A DNA stretch of 64,000 nucleotides from RPRI01 sp051233685 (GTDB lineage: Bacteria > Desulfobacterota > Desulfobacteria > Desulfobacterales > RPRI01): the NCBI RefSeq assembly GCF_051233685.1, contig NZ_JBAMMY010000206.1:1-64000 (forward strand). Reading direction: 5' to 3'. Below are positions 9,443-18,317 of this stretch, piece after piece. The translations under genes and the position numbers were made by a program. The stretch's first letter is position 1. Each line of letters starts with the position of its first letter. A model generated the notes under the pieces. The model was not told the DNA's origin, made no database searches, and saw only the letters and a program-made list of their open reading frames with translations.

Positions 9443-10145
9443 GGCATTTGCTGATTATTGAAAGTTGTGTTTCCATTCTGGCATCTACATCGCCGCATGG
9501 AGTTTCAAGAAAACACCCACCTCTTTTTATAGATGAATTTGAAATTACTTCCACCGATTCCAGCTCATTAAACCGCTGGAAAATTTCCGGCCTCAAGTTG
9601 TCGATGTAATCAAAATCTTCCGGGTTTACTTTCAGGCGGATAGATTTTTTTTCCGTTGCCATATTAATAGCATTTATGACTTTTTTGCCGATAACAGTGC
9701 CGTTTAATTCAACCTTATGATCAATAATTTTTTCGGCGACAGCACAAATAAGACCTAAAATTTCCTTTTCATAAAACTTTAAGATGTCTGCTCTTAAAAG
9801 ATCAATTCCTTCCAGAAGACTTTCTATATTTTCAACAATTTTTTGAGCCTTTGCATTACCCAGCTCCAGACCGTCTTTTTCACCCTGCTCAAAGCCTTTC
9901 TCATATGCTTCCTGCTCCAGCAAAACGGCTTTTTCCCGGGCCCTTTTTATAATTTCTTCAGGGTCTTCATCTTTACGGTACTTACCGTTTATATCTATAG
10001 GGTAGAAAACGGAGTTTTTTTCCGTTTTGTTTTTAATCACCGTAAACGGCTCTTTTTCTTTCTTAGGGCCAGTGGCAAAAGAATCAAATGGCTTTATTTC
10101 ATATTGTTTCAAGACTTCTCCGCTTGTGTGATGATTAATTTGCAT
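9408..10145 (-). CDS. fliH: Flagellar assembly protein FliH
   Basis: Regulator and stator of FliI. Of 245 residues: an unstructured N-terminal third, a charged helix rich in Glu/Lys around residues 60-120 with the segment AYEKGFEQGEKDG typical of FliH, and a C-terminal domain like V/F-ATPase subunit E (AEKIIDHKVELNG). It overlaps fliI by 35 bases and follows fliG after a 69-base gap. The GxxxG-type spacing in the FEQGEKDG stretch and the gene order support the call. Confidence 0.9.
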   Translation of the reverse strand: MQINHHTSGEVLKQYEIKPFDSFATGPKKEKEPFTVIKNKTEKNSVFYPIDINGKYRKDEDPEEIIKRAREKAVLLEQEAYEKGFEQGEKDGLELGNAKAQKIVENIESLLEGIDLLRADILKFYEKEILGLICAVAEKIIDHKVELNGTVIGKKVINAINMATEKKSIRLKVNPEDFDYIDNLRPEIFQRFNELESVEVISNSSIKRGGCFLETPCGDVDARMETQLSIISKCLEEAFRENIID

Positions 10146-10214
10146 AAAGCTCTGTATCTACCCGGTCAGCAATTATACTTATACTTTCATGTAAGTATCG
10201 GACTCATGCCCCGA

Positions 10215-11237
10215 TCAAACAAAAACATCTTCTTTGCCTTTACCCGAAATAACGATTTTGCCTTCGCTTTCCAATTTTTTTGCAACCCTGATAATTTCCT
10301 GCTGATTCTTTTCAACCTCTTTGAGACGAACAGGGCCAAGCACCTCAAAATCCTCTTTGAGCATACTAGATGCTCTTTCTGATAAGTTGCTGAATATTTT
10401 CTGTTTCATCTCTTCAGAAGCGGTCTTTAAAGCTCTGACAACTACTTCATTGCCGATATTTTTTAAAATATCTCTGAAGCTCTTGTCGTCAATTTTTATC
10501 AGGTCTTCAAAAACAAACATCTTCTGCCGGATTTTTTGGGCGAGTTCTCCGTCTTTTTTTTCTATATGCATCATTACGTATTCTTCAGTTGTACCGTTTA
10601 CTCCGTTTAAAATATTCGCAAGAGCCTCAACCCCGTCAAATTTTCTTTTTGCACCTGTTCCCATACCTGAAATTTCTTTTTTTAATAAATCGTCAAGATC
10701 TCTTATTACATCATCCTGTACATCACCGATGTTCAATATTCTGTATGCTATATCGGCTTTTTGTTCGTCAGGCAGTTGGCATAGTATTTCAGCTGCTTTA
10801 TCCTGCGGCAGACTTGATAAAACAAGTGCAATAGTTTGTGGATGCTCACCCTTAAAAATATTTATTATGTTTTCTGCAGAAAGATAAGCAAGCTCAGCAA
10901 AAGGAGTATTTTCGTTTTCCCTTTCTATGGCTTTTACAACCTCTTTTACCGGAGATTCCCCTGCAGACTTATCTGCGACCTGCTTTAAAAAAGATTTGCC
11001 GGATACTCCAATAGACTTTTCACTTTCGTAACTTTTTAAAAAGTCATTCATAACCGAATTCAAAACATCAGCAGGAACATAGGATATTTTGGACATATAT
11101 TTGCCTATCTTCTTGATAGTGTTCTGATCCGTATTTTTGAAAAAAGAAGCGGTAAATTCTTCGCCCATTGCCATCAAAAAAATTGCTGCTTTCTGGAGTC
11201 CTGTTGTTTTATCGGTATCATTGGTGTCTAAGTTCAT
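10215..11237 (-). CDS. fliG: Flagellar motor switch protein FliG
   Basis: Rotor protein joining the MS ring to the C ring and meeting the stator. The 340-residue length is standard. The middle domain contains GEHPQTIALVLSSLPQDKA, the EHPQ motif of FliG, and the C-terminal domain has the charged torque helix around RALKTASEEMKQKIFSNLSERA. It starts three bases after fliF, as usual for these directly interacting products. Nothing unusual was seen. Confidence 0.97.
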   Translation of the reverse strand: MNLDTNDTDKTTGLQKAAIFLMAMGEEFTASFFKNTDQNTIKKIGKYMSKISYVPADVLNSVMNDFLKSYESEKSIGVSGKSFLKQVADKSAGESPVKEVVKAIERENENTPFAELAYLSAENIINIFKGEHPQTIALVLSSLPQDKAAEILCQLPDEQKADIAYRILNIGDVQDDVIRDLDDLLKKEISGMGTGAKRKFDGVEALANILNGVNGTTEEYVMMHIEKKDGELAQKIRQKMFVFEDLIKIDDKSFRDILKNIGNEVVVRALKTASEEMKQKIFSNLSERASSMLKEDFEVLGPVRLKEVEKNQQEIIRVAKKLESEGKIVISGKGKEDVFV

Positions 11238-11240
11238 TTT

Positions 11241-12803
11241 CTACTCGTTCATCCATCCCCGGATAAGTTGTTCGGTTTTCTCGGGATTGCTCTTGCTTAT
11301 TTCGATAACCTTTTCAATCTGGCCTTTTGTTTTTACACCGGGAAGCTGTGCGTTTGACTGCACCGCGGCCGGAATCTCCTTTACATTAACAAATTGTTCC
11401 TTTGGCATATTTTTTAATGTATTAATCAGCGGCTTTACCAGAACAAAAAATACTGCGATCAGCAAGCAAAAATTGATTAGAGAGTTTTTGTAATCTTTTA
11501 AAAGTGCCATGAAATCAAATGGCTCAGATGCCATCTGAATGTCACCTGGTAATGATTCGGAAAAAGGTATGGAACTTACGGAAATCTTGTCTTCACGATC
11601 TTCATTGTAACCCATTGCACCTTTTACTATATCTTCAAACTTTTTTAATTCCTCATCCGTTCTCGGGATATAATTTCTTTTATCGGTGCCGTCAGCCGAC
11701 TTAACCGTTTCGTAACGCCCATCAATTACTGCAGCTACAGATAAGCGTTTAATTGTTCCGGCAGGCTTTGATATTACCCTCGTAACTTTATTAATTTCAT
11801 AATTTGTGAGGGTATCTTTTTTTCTTTTTCCGTTTTGGTCTACCGATTCCGCAGGAATTACACCTGCTCTTTGATTAATTAATGACGGGGCACTCTCTGA
11901 AGAAGCATTGCCTGCCCGAAAAGATTCTTCAATATCCCTTTTGCTCCTTACAACGGCAGCCGCAGGATCATATTCTTCTTCGTTCATGCTTGTTTTATTA
12001 AAATCTATATCGGCGGTTACCCTCACAATTGCATTGCCTGATCCGATGATTCCCTCCAGCATACTTTGAACATTTCTGCTGATTTCACTTTCAATTTTCG
12101 ATTTATAATCCAATTGAGAATTATTTAAAAAAGTATTTGTCTGGTTACCATTTCCACCTTTAAAAATCACCCGCCCTTTCGTATCAACAACTGTTACCTC
12201 TTCAGGCTCAAGTCCTTCAACAGCACTTGCAACAAGATGAACAATAGCGGAAAGACGTTCCGGCGGCAGGTTTGACTTTAAGTCTAAAAGTACCGAAGCT
12301 GAGGCCGGTTTTGTATCTTCTGCAAACAGCGTCTCTTTTGGAAGAACAATAAATATCCTTGAACTTTTAACTTCATCAAAACAGTTTATTGTTCTTGCCA
12401 GTTCCCCCTGCAGGGCTCTCTGGTAATTCAGGCTCTGTACAAATTGAGTGGTTTTATAATCTGTTTTATCGAATATTTCAAAACCGATCTGGCCATCTCT
12501 GGGAAGCCCGTCCCCCACCATTTTAAGACGTAGCTCATATACCTGATCAGAAGGAACAAGTATCAGAGATCCGCCGCCTTCAATCTTATAGGGGATGTTT
12601 TTTTCTTTAAGTTTTTCTATGATTGCGCCGGCATCCTGTGCTGAAAGATTATTAAAAAGAACCCGGTAATCAACCTGATTAGACAACATAAACATAACTG
12701 CAAAAGCTGCTATCAGCAGTAAAACTGTAACGGAAATTGTGATTTTCTTTGCAAGCGGTAACGACTTTATGAAATTTAAAAACTGAACTGCGGAATCATT
12801 CAT
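11241..12803 (-). CDS. fliF: Flagellar MS-ring protein FliF
   Basis: Inner-membrane ring protein on which the basal body is built. The 520 residues show a first membrane helix at about residues 20-42, then ring-building motifs with NNLSAQDAGAIIEKLKEKNIPY, and the conserved RALQGELARTI and FIVLPKE segments. A second membrane helix lies at about 440-460, and a cytoplasmic tail ends with LIRGWMNE, the FliG-binding end. Gene order fliE-fliF-fliG is the common one. Confidence 0.97.
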   Translation of the reverse strand: MNDSAVQFLNFIKSLPLAKKITISVTVLLLIAAFAVMFMLSNQVDYRVLFNNLSAQDAGAIIEKLKEKNIPYKIEGGGSLILVPSDQVYELRLKMVGDGLPRDGQIGFEIFDKTDYKTTQFVQSLNYQRALQGELARTINCFDEVKSSRIFIVLPKETLFAEDTKPASASVLLDLKSNLPPERLSAIVHLVASAVEGLEPEEVTVVDTKGRVIFKGGNGNQTNTFLNNSQLDYKSKIESEISRNVQSMLEGIIGSGNAIVRVTADIDFNKTSMNEEEYDPAAAVVRSKRDIEESFRAGNASSESAPSLINQRAGVIPAESVDQNGKRKKDTLTNYEINKVTRVISKPAGTIKRLSVAAVIDGRYETVKSADGTDKRNYIPRTDEELKKFEDIVKGAMGYNEDREDKISVSSIPFSESLPGDIQMASEPFDFMALLKDYKNSLINFCLLIAVFFVLVKPLINTLKNMPKEQFVNVKEIPAAVQSNAQLPGVKTKGQIEKVIEISKSNPEKTEQLIRGWMNE

Positions 12804-12840
12804 TTTTTATACTCTGCTTATGCCTGGATGTTTAAAATAT

Positions 12841-13131
12841 TTAAAACTGCATGTGCATTATTTCTTTGTAAGCTTCAAGAGCCTTGTTTCTAACGGACAG
12901 AAGCATTTTCATGGATATTTCGGCTTTTTGAAGATTAATCATAGTTGTGTGAACATCTTCCTTTCCCTGAAGAAGATTAACAATTGATTTATCCCCTTCT
13001 TTTTCCGTGCTGTTCACATTATCAATTGCATTTTTTATGACCTCTTTAAATCCTGTTGAGTTGTTCGATGTTATCCCTTCACTCTTATCGAAGCTGATCG
13101 GATTAAAATTTTGAATTTTAAGATCGTTCAT
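12841..13131 (-). CDS. fliE: Flagellar hook-basal body protein FliE
   Basis: Small rod-base protein linking the MS ring to the proximal rod. It has 96 residues with the conserved C-terminal helix in which TTMINLQKAEISMKMLLSVRNK and AYKEIMHMQF are typical. The N-terminal half is low in conservation, as expected. It lies three bases after flgC and 37 bases before fliF, within the flgBC-fliE block. Confidence 0.95.
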   Translation of the reverse strand: MNDLKIQNFNPISFDKSEGITSNNSTGFKEVIKNAIDNVNSTEKEGDKSIVNLLQGKEDVHTTMINLQKAEISMKMLLSVRNKALEAYKEIMHMQF

Positions 13132-13134
13132 TTT

Positions 13135-13557
13135 TTATTTCCCTATTTCAAGTGCTTTTAAAACCATTTGTCGTGTTGATTTGATAGCCGATAAGTTTGC
13201 AGAAAAAGCATTTCGGGCCATCAGCATGTTTGCCATTTCAACCGCAAGATCCACATTTGGTTTACTGAGGCAACCGTCTTTATCTGCATCAGGATGGCTT
13301 GGATTATAAACAATTCTAAAGGGTGATTCATCCTCAACAATTGCGTCAACCCTTACTCCTTCAAGTTGTGAATCAAGTACTTCGTCAAAACTATCAATCG
13401 GCTCAGAACCAATAGCTATCATTTTCCTTCTATAAGGGCCGCCTTTTTCTGTGCGGGTGGTTTCGATGTTTGAAAGATTTTCAGCAATAATGTCCATTCT
13501 TTTTCTCTGAGCATAGAGCCCTGAGGAACTGATTTTCAAAGATTCCATAAAATTCAT
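13135..13557 (-). CDS. flgC: Flagellar basal-body rod protein FlgC
   Basis: Proximal rod protein of 140 residues. The N-terminal SLKISSSGLYAQRKRMDIIAENLSN is the shared rod/hook motif with the asparagine-rich turn. The C-terminal NVDLAVEMANMLMARNAFSANL pairs with it in the coiled-coil core. One base separates it from flgB. It has no signal peptide, as it is exported by the flagellar type III route. Confidence 0.97.
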   Translation of the reverse strand: MNFMESLKISSSGLYAQRKRMDIIAENLSNIETTRTEKGGPYRRKMIAIGSEPIDSFDEVLDSQLEGVRVDAIVEDESPFRIVYNPSHPDADKDGCLSKPNVDLAVEMANMLMARNAFSANLSAIKSTRQMVLKALEIGK

Positions 13558-13558
13558 T

Positions 13559-13966
13559 CTAACGCCCTCCTTCTCTGATAACTTCTTTTATAAGAGAAAT
13601 TTTTCTTAACATTACTTCCGCTGCTGTTTTGTATATCAGGTTGTTCTCTGTCATCCTGTTTACCATTTTATCAATACTTACATAGTTTACGCCATTCCAA
13701 TCGGATTCTTCCTCAAAAGCTTCTGCCTCCTGATTGGCTTCGTTATATAAGTCAATATGACCGGCATTCGTTCCGGATAAGCTTATTTGTGATTCTGATC
13801 CGATTGCCTTAGCCATAGCAGCTTTAAAATCAATGTCTTTAGGTCTGTACCCCGGAGTTTCCAGGTTGCTTATGTTGCTGGAAATAGTATTCTGACGCTG
13901 ATAAGCAACGCCTATGGCATTTTCAAGTATATTAAATATGTTGCCGAATGATAAGTTTAAAGGCAT
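13559..13966 (-). CDS. flgB: Flagellar basal-body rod protein FlgB
   Basis: Proximal rod protein of 135 residues and first gene of the basal-body operon. The motif YQRQNTISSNISNLETPGYRPKDIDFKAAM at residues 21-50 is the FlgB version of the rod motif. The C-terminal MVNRMTENNLIYKTAAEVMLRK helix is also typical. AAGGAGT stands close before the ATG. The start is about 105 bases downstream of the predicted transcription start of the sigma54 promoter at 14083-14097. Confidence 0.97.
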   Translation of the reverse strand: MPLNLSFGNIFNILENAIGVAYQRQNTISSNISNLETPGYRPKDIDFKAAMAKAIGSESQISLSGTNAGHIDLYNEANQEAEAFEEESDWNGVNYVSIDKMVNRMTENNLIYKTAAEVMLRKISLIKEVIREGGR

Positions 13967-14082
13967 TAAATTACTCCTTCCATATGGCCATAAAGAGTAT
14001 TGAGTTAGATTAGAAAGTTTAAAAAGTTTATAATTGTAAATTAAATTTATAAAATATTTCTATCTTATTTTTTTAGATTGAA

Positions 14083-14097
14083 GCAAATTGCGTGCCT
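14083..14097 (-). promoter_or_regulatory. Sigma54 promoter of the flgB operon
   Basis: Reading the minus strand, GGCAC, five bases GCAAT, then TTGCT. This matches the -24/-12 consensus with exact GG-N10-GC spacing and lacks only the leading T of TGGCAC. It lies immediately after the stop codon of the FlrC-like regulator, about 105 bases before flgB once the start site is allowed for. Confidence 0.8.
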
Positions 14098-14099
14098 CT

Positions 14100-15449
14100 T
14101 TACTGCTCATCCATTTTTTGTCTGTACTCATTAAGCTTATTTCTCAGAGTTCGAACACTGATGCCAAGTATATCAGCCGCATGTGTCCTGTTTCCCTTCG
14201 TTTTATCCAAGGTCTGAAATATCACTTTTTTCTCAAGTTCTCTTAAGGAAACTTCCGGAATTACAGATTGCAGCAAAGATCCGGGATGAAAGGCAGGCAC
14301 TGATCGACCGTTTAATGACAGCAGCTTTTCGTCTATTAAGTTTCCTTTGCACAGCAGAACCGCCCTTTCCATCACATTTTCCAATTCTCTTACATTGCCT
14401 TTCCATGATCTTTCCGTTAGCGCTGTAATCGCATTTTCCGTCATACCTTTGACAGCTTTATTTTCAAGTTTGTTATACTTTTTTATAAAATAATCGGCCA
14501 GCAAAGGTATATCGTCTTGTCTTTCTCTTAAAGGAGGTAAATGGAGAGGGATGGTATTTAAGCGATAGTAAAGGTCCTCCCTGAATTTTTCTTCATGTAT
14601 CAGATTATCAATATTTCTGTTTGTAGTGGCAATAATTCTCACGTCAACCGGGACGGATTCAGTTCCGCCGACTCTGTCAATTTCCTTCTCCTGAAGCACT
14701 CTTAATAATTTTGACTGAAGCTGATAATCCATCTCACTGATCTCATCCAGTAGAATAGTGCCCTTATCAGCTGCTTCAAACTTTCCTTTCTTTCTGGCGA
14801 TTGCTCCTGTAAAAGCACCCTTTTCATAGCCAAAAAGCTCGCTTTCCATAAGTGTTTCCGGAAGAGCTGCGCAATTTAGTGCTATAAAAGGTTTATCTTT
14901 ACGGGCACTATTCTGATGTATATGTCTTGCAAATAATTCTTTTCCCGTACCTGATTCACCATGTATGAAAACAGAGGCACGGCTGTTTGCAATCTCTTCT
15001 GCATAATTCATGAGATGGTTCATTTCGGAGTTGTTCGTAATTATTGCATATTTGCCATTCATAGATGGTTGCTCCGCAACAACCGGCGCCCGGTATATCC
15101 CGGACACAATACATTCAACTGTTTCAGCGGCCAGCGGTTTCAAAAGAAAGTCATAAGCGCCGTTTTTCATAGCTTCAACAGCTTCCTTCACACAGACATC
15201 CCCGGAAATCAGAATTACCGGTAAATTTGTGTCTATTTCCTTTATCTTCACCAACAGTTCAATTCCGCTCATCCTGGGCAAATTCAGTTCGGAAATTACC
15301 ATATCGTATTGATTGCCAGATATTATATCAAGTGCAGCATATCCATCGCTGACAGCAGATAAGCGGTAACCGGCTCTGTTAAAGAGACTGGTCATTGCAG
15401 CCGTTTCGTTTTTGTTGTTCTCCACAAGCAGCACACATTTTTCTTGCAT
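14100..15449 (-). CDS. NtrC-family sigma54 activator, FlrC/FleR-like, with degenerate receiver domain
   Basis: The 449-residue protein has three domains: a receiver (1-120), a sigma54-interacting AAA+ ATPase (about 140-375; GESGTGKE Walker A, GAFTGA loop, FREDLYYRL), and a Fis-type helix-turn-helix (about 410-445, NRTHAADILGISVRTLRNKL). The receiver is unusual. The acidic pocket reads VENN (Glu10-Asn11) instead of DD, and the phospho-acceptor position is Glu54 in ISELNLP instead of Asp. The Lys of LLKPL is kept. Phosphorylation is therefore doubtful and Glu54 may mimic the active state. It lies directly upstream of the sigma54 promoter of the flgB operon, its likely target. It follows the AMIN-TPR gene by 22 bases. 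Confidence 0.88.
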   Translation of the reverse strand: MQEKCVLLVENNKNETAAMTSLFNRAGYRLSAVSDGYAALDIISGNQYDMVISELNLPRMSGIELLVKIKEIDTNLPVILISGDVCVKEAVEAMKNGAYDFLLKPLAAETVECIVSGIYRAPVVAEQPSMNGKYAIITNNSEMNHLMNYAEEIANSRASVFIHGESGTGKELFARHIHQNSARKDKPFIALNCAALPETLMESELFGYEKGAFTGAIARKKGKFEAADKGTILLDEISEMDYQLQSKLLRVLQEKEIDRVGGTESVPVDVRIIATTNRNIDNLIHEEKFREDLYYRLNTIPLHLPPLRERQDDIPLLADYFIKKYNKLENKAVKGMTENAITALTERSWKGNVRELENVMERAVLLCKGNLIDEKLLSLNGRSVPAFHPGSLLQSVIPEVSLRELEKKVIFQTLDKTKGNRTHAADILGISVRTLRNKLNEYRQKMDEQ

Positions 15450-15471
15450 AGCAGATGTCTATCTCCTGTGA

Positions 15472-18120
15472 TTATTTAACTCTGTCCCGCTTGCTCAGCA
15501 GCTCCTTAAACATTATTGCTTCCAGCCTTTCATTAGCAAGCTTGCTCCATAAAGGATCGCCGCTCTTGGCAATCCGATTATATGCGGAAATATAATCGCT
15601 TTTCCTGTTAAGTGCTTCATAACATTGAGCGGCTAAATACCTTATTTTCATATTTTCAATGGCATCTTTTTTTAAAGTTAATGCATTGTTAAACAATAAA
15701 AGAGCATCTTCAGGTTTGCCGAGATGAAGAAAAATCTCCCCGACCTTCAGGTAAACAAATTGAGGTTGTTTCGGATTAGCAGATAATAATTGTTCTGCTT
15801 CCAGTGCCGATTTAAGGCTATCGTTGTTTAAACCCGACGCTGCTAAAACCCGGGCTTTGTCTGCAAGGAGCATTATTCTATCCTCAACTTCAGGTTCACT
15901 TTTTAGTGCTTGCGAAAACATTTCAATTGCCTGCTCATATTTTTTATTTTTTTCGAAGAAGATTCCTTTAAAACTGTATGCTTTTGCGACGAATTCTCCT
16001 GACTGATATTGTGCCGTCAGTGAATCCAATTTTTTCAATCCTTTTTCCTGCTGCCCATTTTCAAAATAATATTTTCCAAGATAATAAAAAAGCTTCCCGG
16101 GTTTTTCTTTTTCCGGAAGAACGGATTCTGCCTGCAAAAACAGTTCAGCAGCCGTATCTTCCAGCCCCAGTCGTATGCAGGCAGACGCAATTGCTATTAA
16201 GGTTTTTGGAGGAGCAAGCCGTTTAATAATATTTTTTTTTCTAAGATACATATTTACCACATCTATGTATGCTTCTTTATCATCCTCGTCATTTTTCCTG
16301 TCTTTTAAAATCGCCTCAATATTGTCAGTCAATGCATATATGATTTCAGGGTATAATTTTGATAAAGGGTAATTATGCAGTAAACTTTCTAATACTTGCA
16401 TACTCTTTTTGTAATTTTTTTCTTTTTGGTAAATTAGAGCAAGTTTGAGCCGAGTGTACTCAAGCATGGGGTTTTTATTGTCTTTACTCAGGTATTCACT
16501 GGTAATCTTTTCATAAATTTTGCGGGGTGAAGACAGATCATTTTCGATAGTTGCAGGAGAAATAAAATTATTCCCATTTTTAAGTTCTCCGTTTTCCTGT
16601 TGTTCCGCCAGACGGGTCAGGCTTATCTGTGCCCCTTCCGTATGCGGAAATTGTTCAAAGACCAGCATATAAATTTTCGATGCGGATTCGGATAATTTAT
16701 CTGCCCTATATGCGTCTCCGATTTTACTTAATACCAGATGATTCACCTTGCTATCAGGATATATATTATAATATTCAAAAAGGTTTTTTATTGCTGCATT
16801 ATAATTTCCCAACTGGTAGTAATTATAACCGAGATAAAGTGCAATATCAGGATATCTATATATATTTTCATGGTTTTGCCCTAATTTGTTAAGAAGAGCC
16901 ATTGATTTCTGAAAACTGTTCATCTCAAAAAGCGTTTTTGCAATGCCAAGTTCCGCTTCAGTATTTCCTGAATCAGTATTATGAGCTTGAATTATAATCT
17001 CGTAGATAGAAAGTGCTTCCGGGTATTTGCCTTTTTGGAAAAGCGCCTCGCCTTTGTTTAGCAAAGCTCTTACAGTAGTATGGGGAGAAATGTGTTTTTC
17101 GATAACACGGTTATAATATGCCATAGCTTCACCAATATTATTGGTTTTCAAACAAAGATTTCCTGCTGACAGCAGGGCATCGGGAGTGAATGCTGAAGAG
17201 GGAAATTTATAAATTGCATCATCATAACTGTTTTTAATTACAGAAAAATAATCGGAAGAAGTTTTTGCGTAAAGTCGGTCAAAGGATTTTGCCAGCAAAA
17301 AATGCGCTTTCTCCGAATACTTTCCTTTTGGGTATGACTGTATTAGATTGTTGAGGCTATCAACCGATTCTTTAAAATGACTGTCTTTAAAAGCATTAGC
17401 TCCGCTTAAAAACAGAGCTGCCTCTTCGCTGCCGTCATTAGGTTCGAGTTCGGTCATTTTTTCCAGTAATAATTTTCCCGGATCAATTTGCGGTTTCTTT
17501 TCCGGGACTATATTTTCCGGCTCAGGTTTTTGAGCAACTGTTTCTTCATTTCCTTTTGGATTGTTTTCAGATAAATCTTTAGTTGAATTTGTAAGATTAT
17601 TATTTTCAGATAATGATATCCCGGAAGCTATTGTCTTATTCTGTCGGCCATTTTCCTTTGCTTTTACTTCTTTGCCATCACTCTTTTTGTCTGTTGCAAC
17701 CAGGATAATTAACTCATGCTTGCTTACGCGATGTGAAAACTTTGGTATACTTGCCCCGTTTATATCTAAGACTATCCTGATATTACCCGAATGGTATCCC
17801 GCTCGTATGCTTTTTATATTTGAATATTTTAAGGCATTCTCTATGGATCTGAATGAAGCCCCGTCATACGGGATGTCATAAATAATTCTTGGTGGTGAAT
17901 CCATAACCGAAGCGTTCTTCACCGTCATTATTTTGCCGCTTTGGACGGTAAAGCTTGTTTCTTGATCGTTGCCTGTTGCAGAAATTGAAACAACTTCTTT
18001 TCCTGTGTAATCCATAATGGGAATAAAATTATTGCCTGAAACTGCAAATGAATACGACAAGCCTGATAGTGTAAGCAATATAATAATAAACAGGATTTTA
18101 TAAATAAGAGGAGTTCGCAT
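15472..18120 (-). CDS. AMIN-domain and TPR-repeat secreted or membrane-anchored protein
   Basis: The N-terminal hydrophobic stretch (about residues 3-25 from the 18120 ATG) looks like a signal peptide or anchor. It is followed by an AMIN-like domain (PPRIIYDIP, then IRAGYHSGNIRIVLDING) that usually targets the cell envelope, and a charged linker. The remaining 650 residues are tetratricopeptide repeats, for example AHFLLAKSFDRLY and AMAYYNRVIEKH. It has 882 residues. The function is unknown; position before two flagellar regulators suggests an envelope factor for motility. An in-frame TTG at 18138 is a possible earlier start. AGGAG lies only two bases before the chosen ATG, and a sigma54 box at 18134-18149 almost touches it. 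Confidence 0.75.
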   Translation of the reverse strand: MRTPLIYKILFIIILLTLSGLSYSFAVSGNNFIPIMDYTGKEVVSISATGNDQETSFTVQSGKIMTVKNASVMDSPPRIIYDIPYDGASFRSIENALKYSNIKSIRAGYHSGNIRIVLDINGASIPKFSHRVSKHELIILVATDKKSDGKEVKAKENGRQNKTIASGISLSENNNLTNSTKDLSENNPKGNEETVAQKPEPENIVPEKKPQIDPGKLLLEKMTELEPNDGSEEAALFLSGANAFKDSHFKESVDSLNNLIQSYPKGKYSEKAHFLLAKSFDRLYAKTSSDYFSVIKNSYDDAIYKFPSSAFTPDALLSAGNLCLKTNNIGEAMAYYNRVIEKHISPHTTVRALLNKGEALFQKGKYPEALSIYEIIIQAHNTDSGNTEAELGIAKTLFEMNSFQKSMALLNKLGQNHENIYRYPDIALYLGYNYYQLGNYNAAIKNLFEYYNIYPDSKVNHLVLSKIGDAYRADKLSESASKIYMLVFEQFPHTEGAQISLTRLAEQQENGELKNGNNFISPATIENDLSSPRKIYEKITSEYLSKDNKNPMLEYTRLKLALIYQKEKNYKKSMQVLESLLHNYPLSKLYPEIIYALTDNIEAILKDRKNDEDDKEAYIDVVNMYLRKKNIIKRLAPPKTLIAIASACIRLGLEDTAAELFLQAESVLPEKEKPGKLFYYLGKYYFENGQQEKGLKKLDSLTAQYQSGEFVAKAYSFKGIFFEKNKKYEQAIEMFSQALKSEPEVEDRIMLLADKARVLAASGLNNDSLKSALEAEQLLSANPKQPQFVYLKVGEIFLHLGKPEDALLLFNNALTLKKDAIENMKIRYLAAQCYEALNRKSDYISAYNRIAKSGDPLWSKLANERLEAIMFKELLSKRDRVK

Positions 18121-18133
18121 AGCTCCTGTTAGA

Positions 18134-18149
18134 AGCAATTATTATGCCA
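18134..18149 (-). promoter_or_regulatory. Sigma54 promoter-like box at the start of the AMIN-TPR gene
   Basis: Minus strand TGGCAT-AATAA-TTGCT, one base off TGGCAC-N5-TTGCW. The same 16 bases occur before the PilZ gene at 28097-28112. If used, transcription would begin about three bases before the ATG at 18120, so the message would be nearly leaderless. That makes its function here less certain than its sequence match. Confidence 0.5.
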
Positions 18150-18317
18150 GTAGATAGCAACTGATTTTTAGTGTTTACAGTTCAATATTATAGAATTATT
18201 TATGATGGTTGAAATAAGGCTTTTCAAATGGTGAAATTTAACAGGTGCCATTATTTTGACGAGAAAGATGAATCCTCAGATAGGCAGGAAAATATATAAA
18301 AATGATCTTTAACCGGT

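Noticed and set aside
18225..18255. Minus-strand TGGCAC upstream of the AMIN-TPR gene
   Set aside because: Perfect -24 half but no TTGC at the correct distance.
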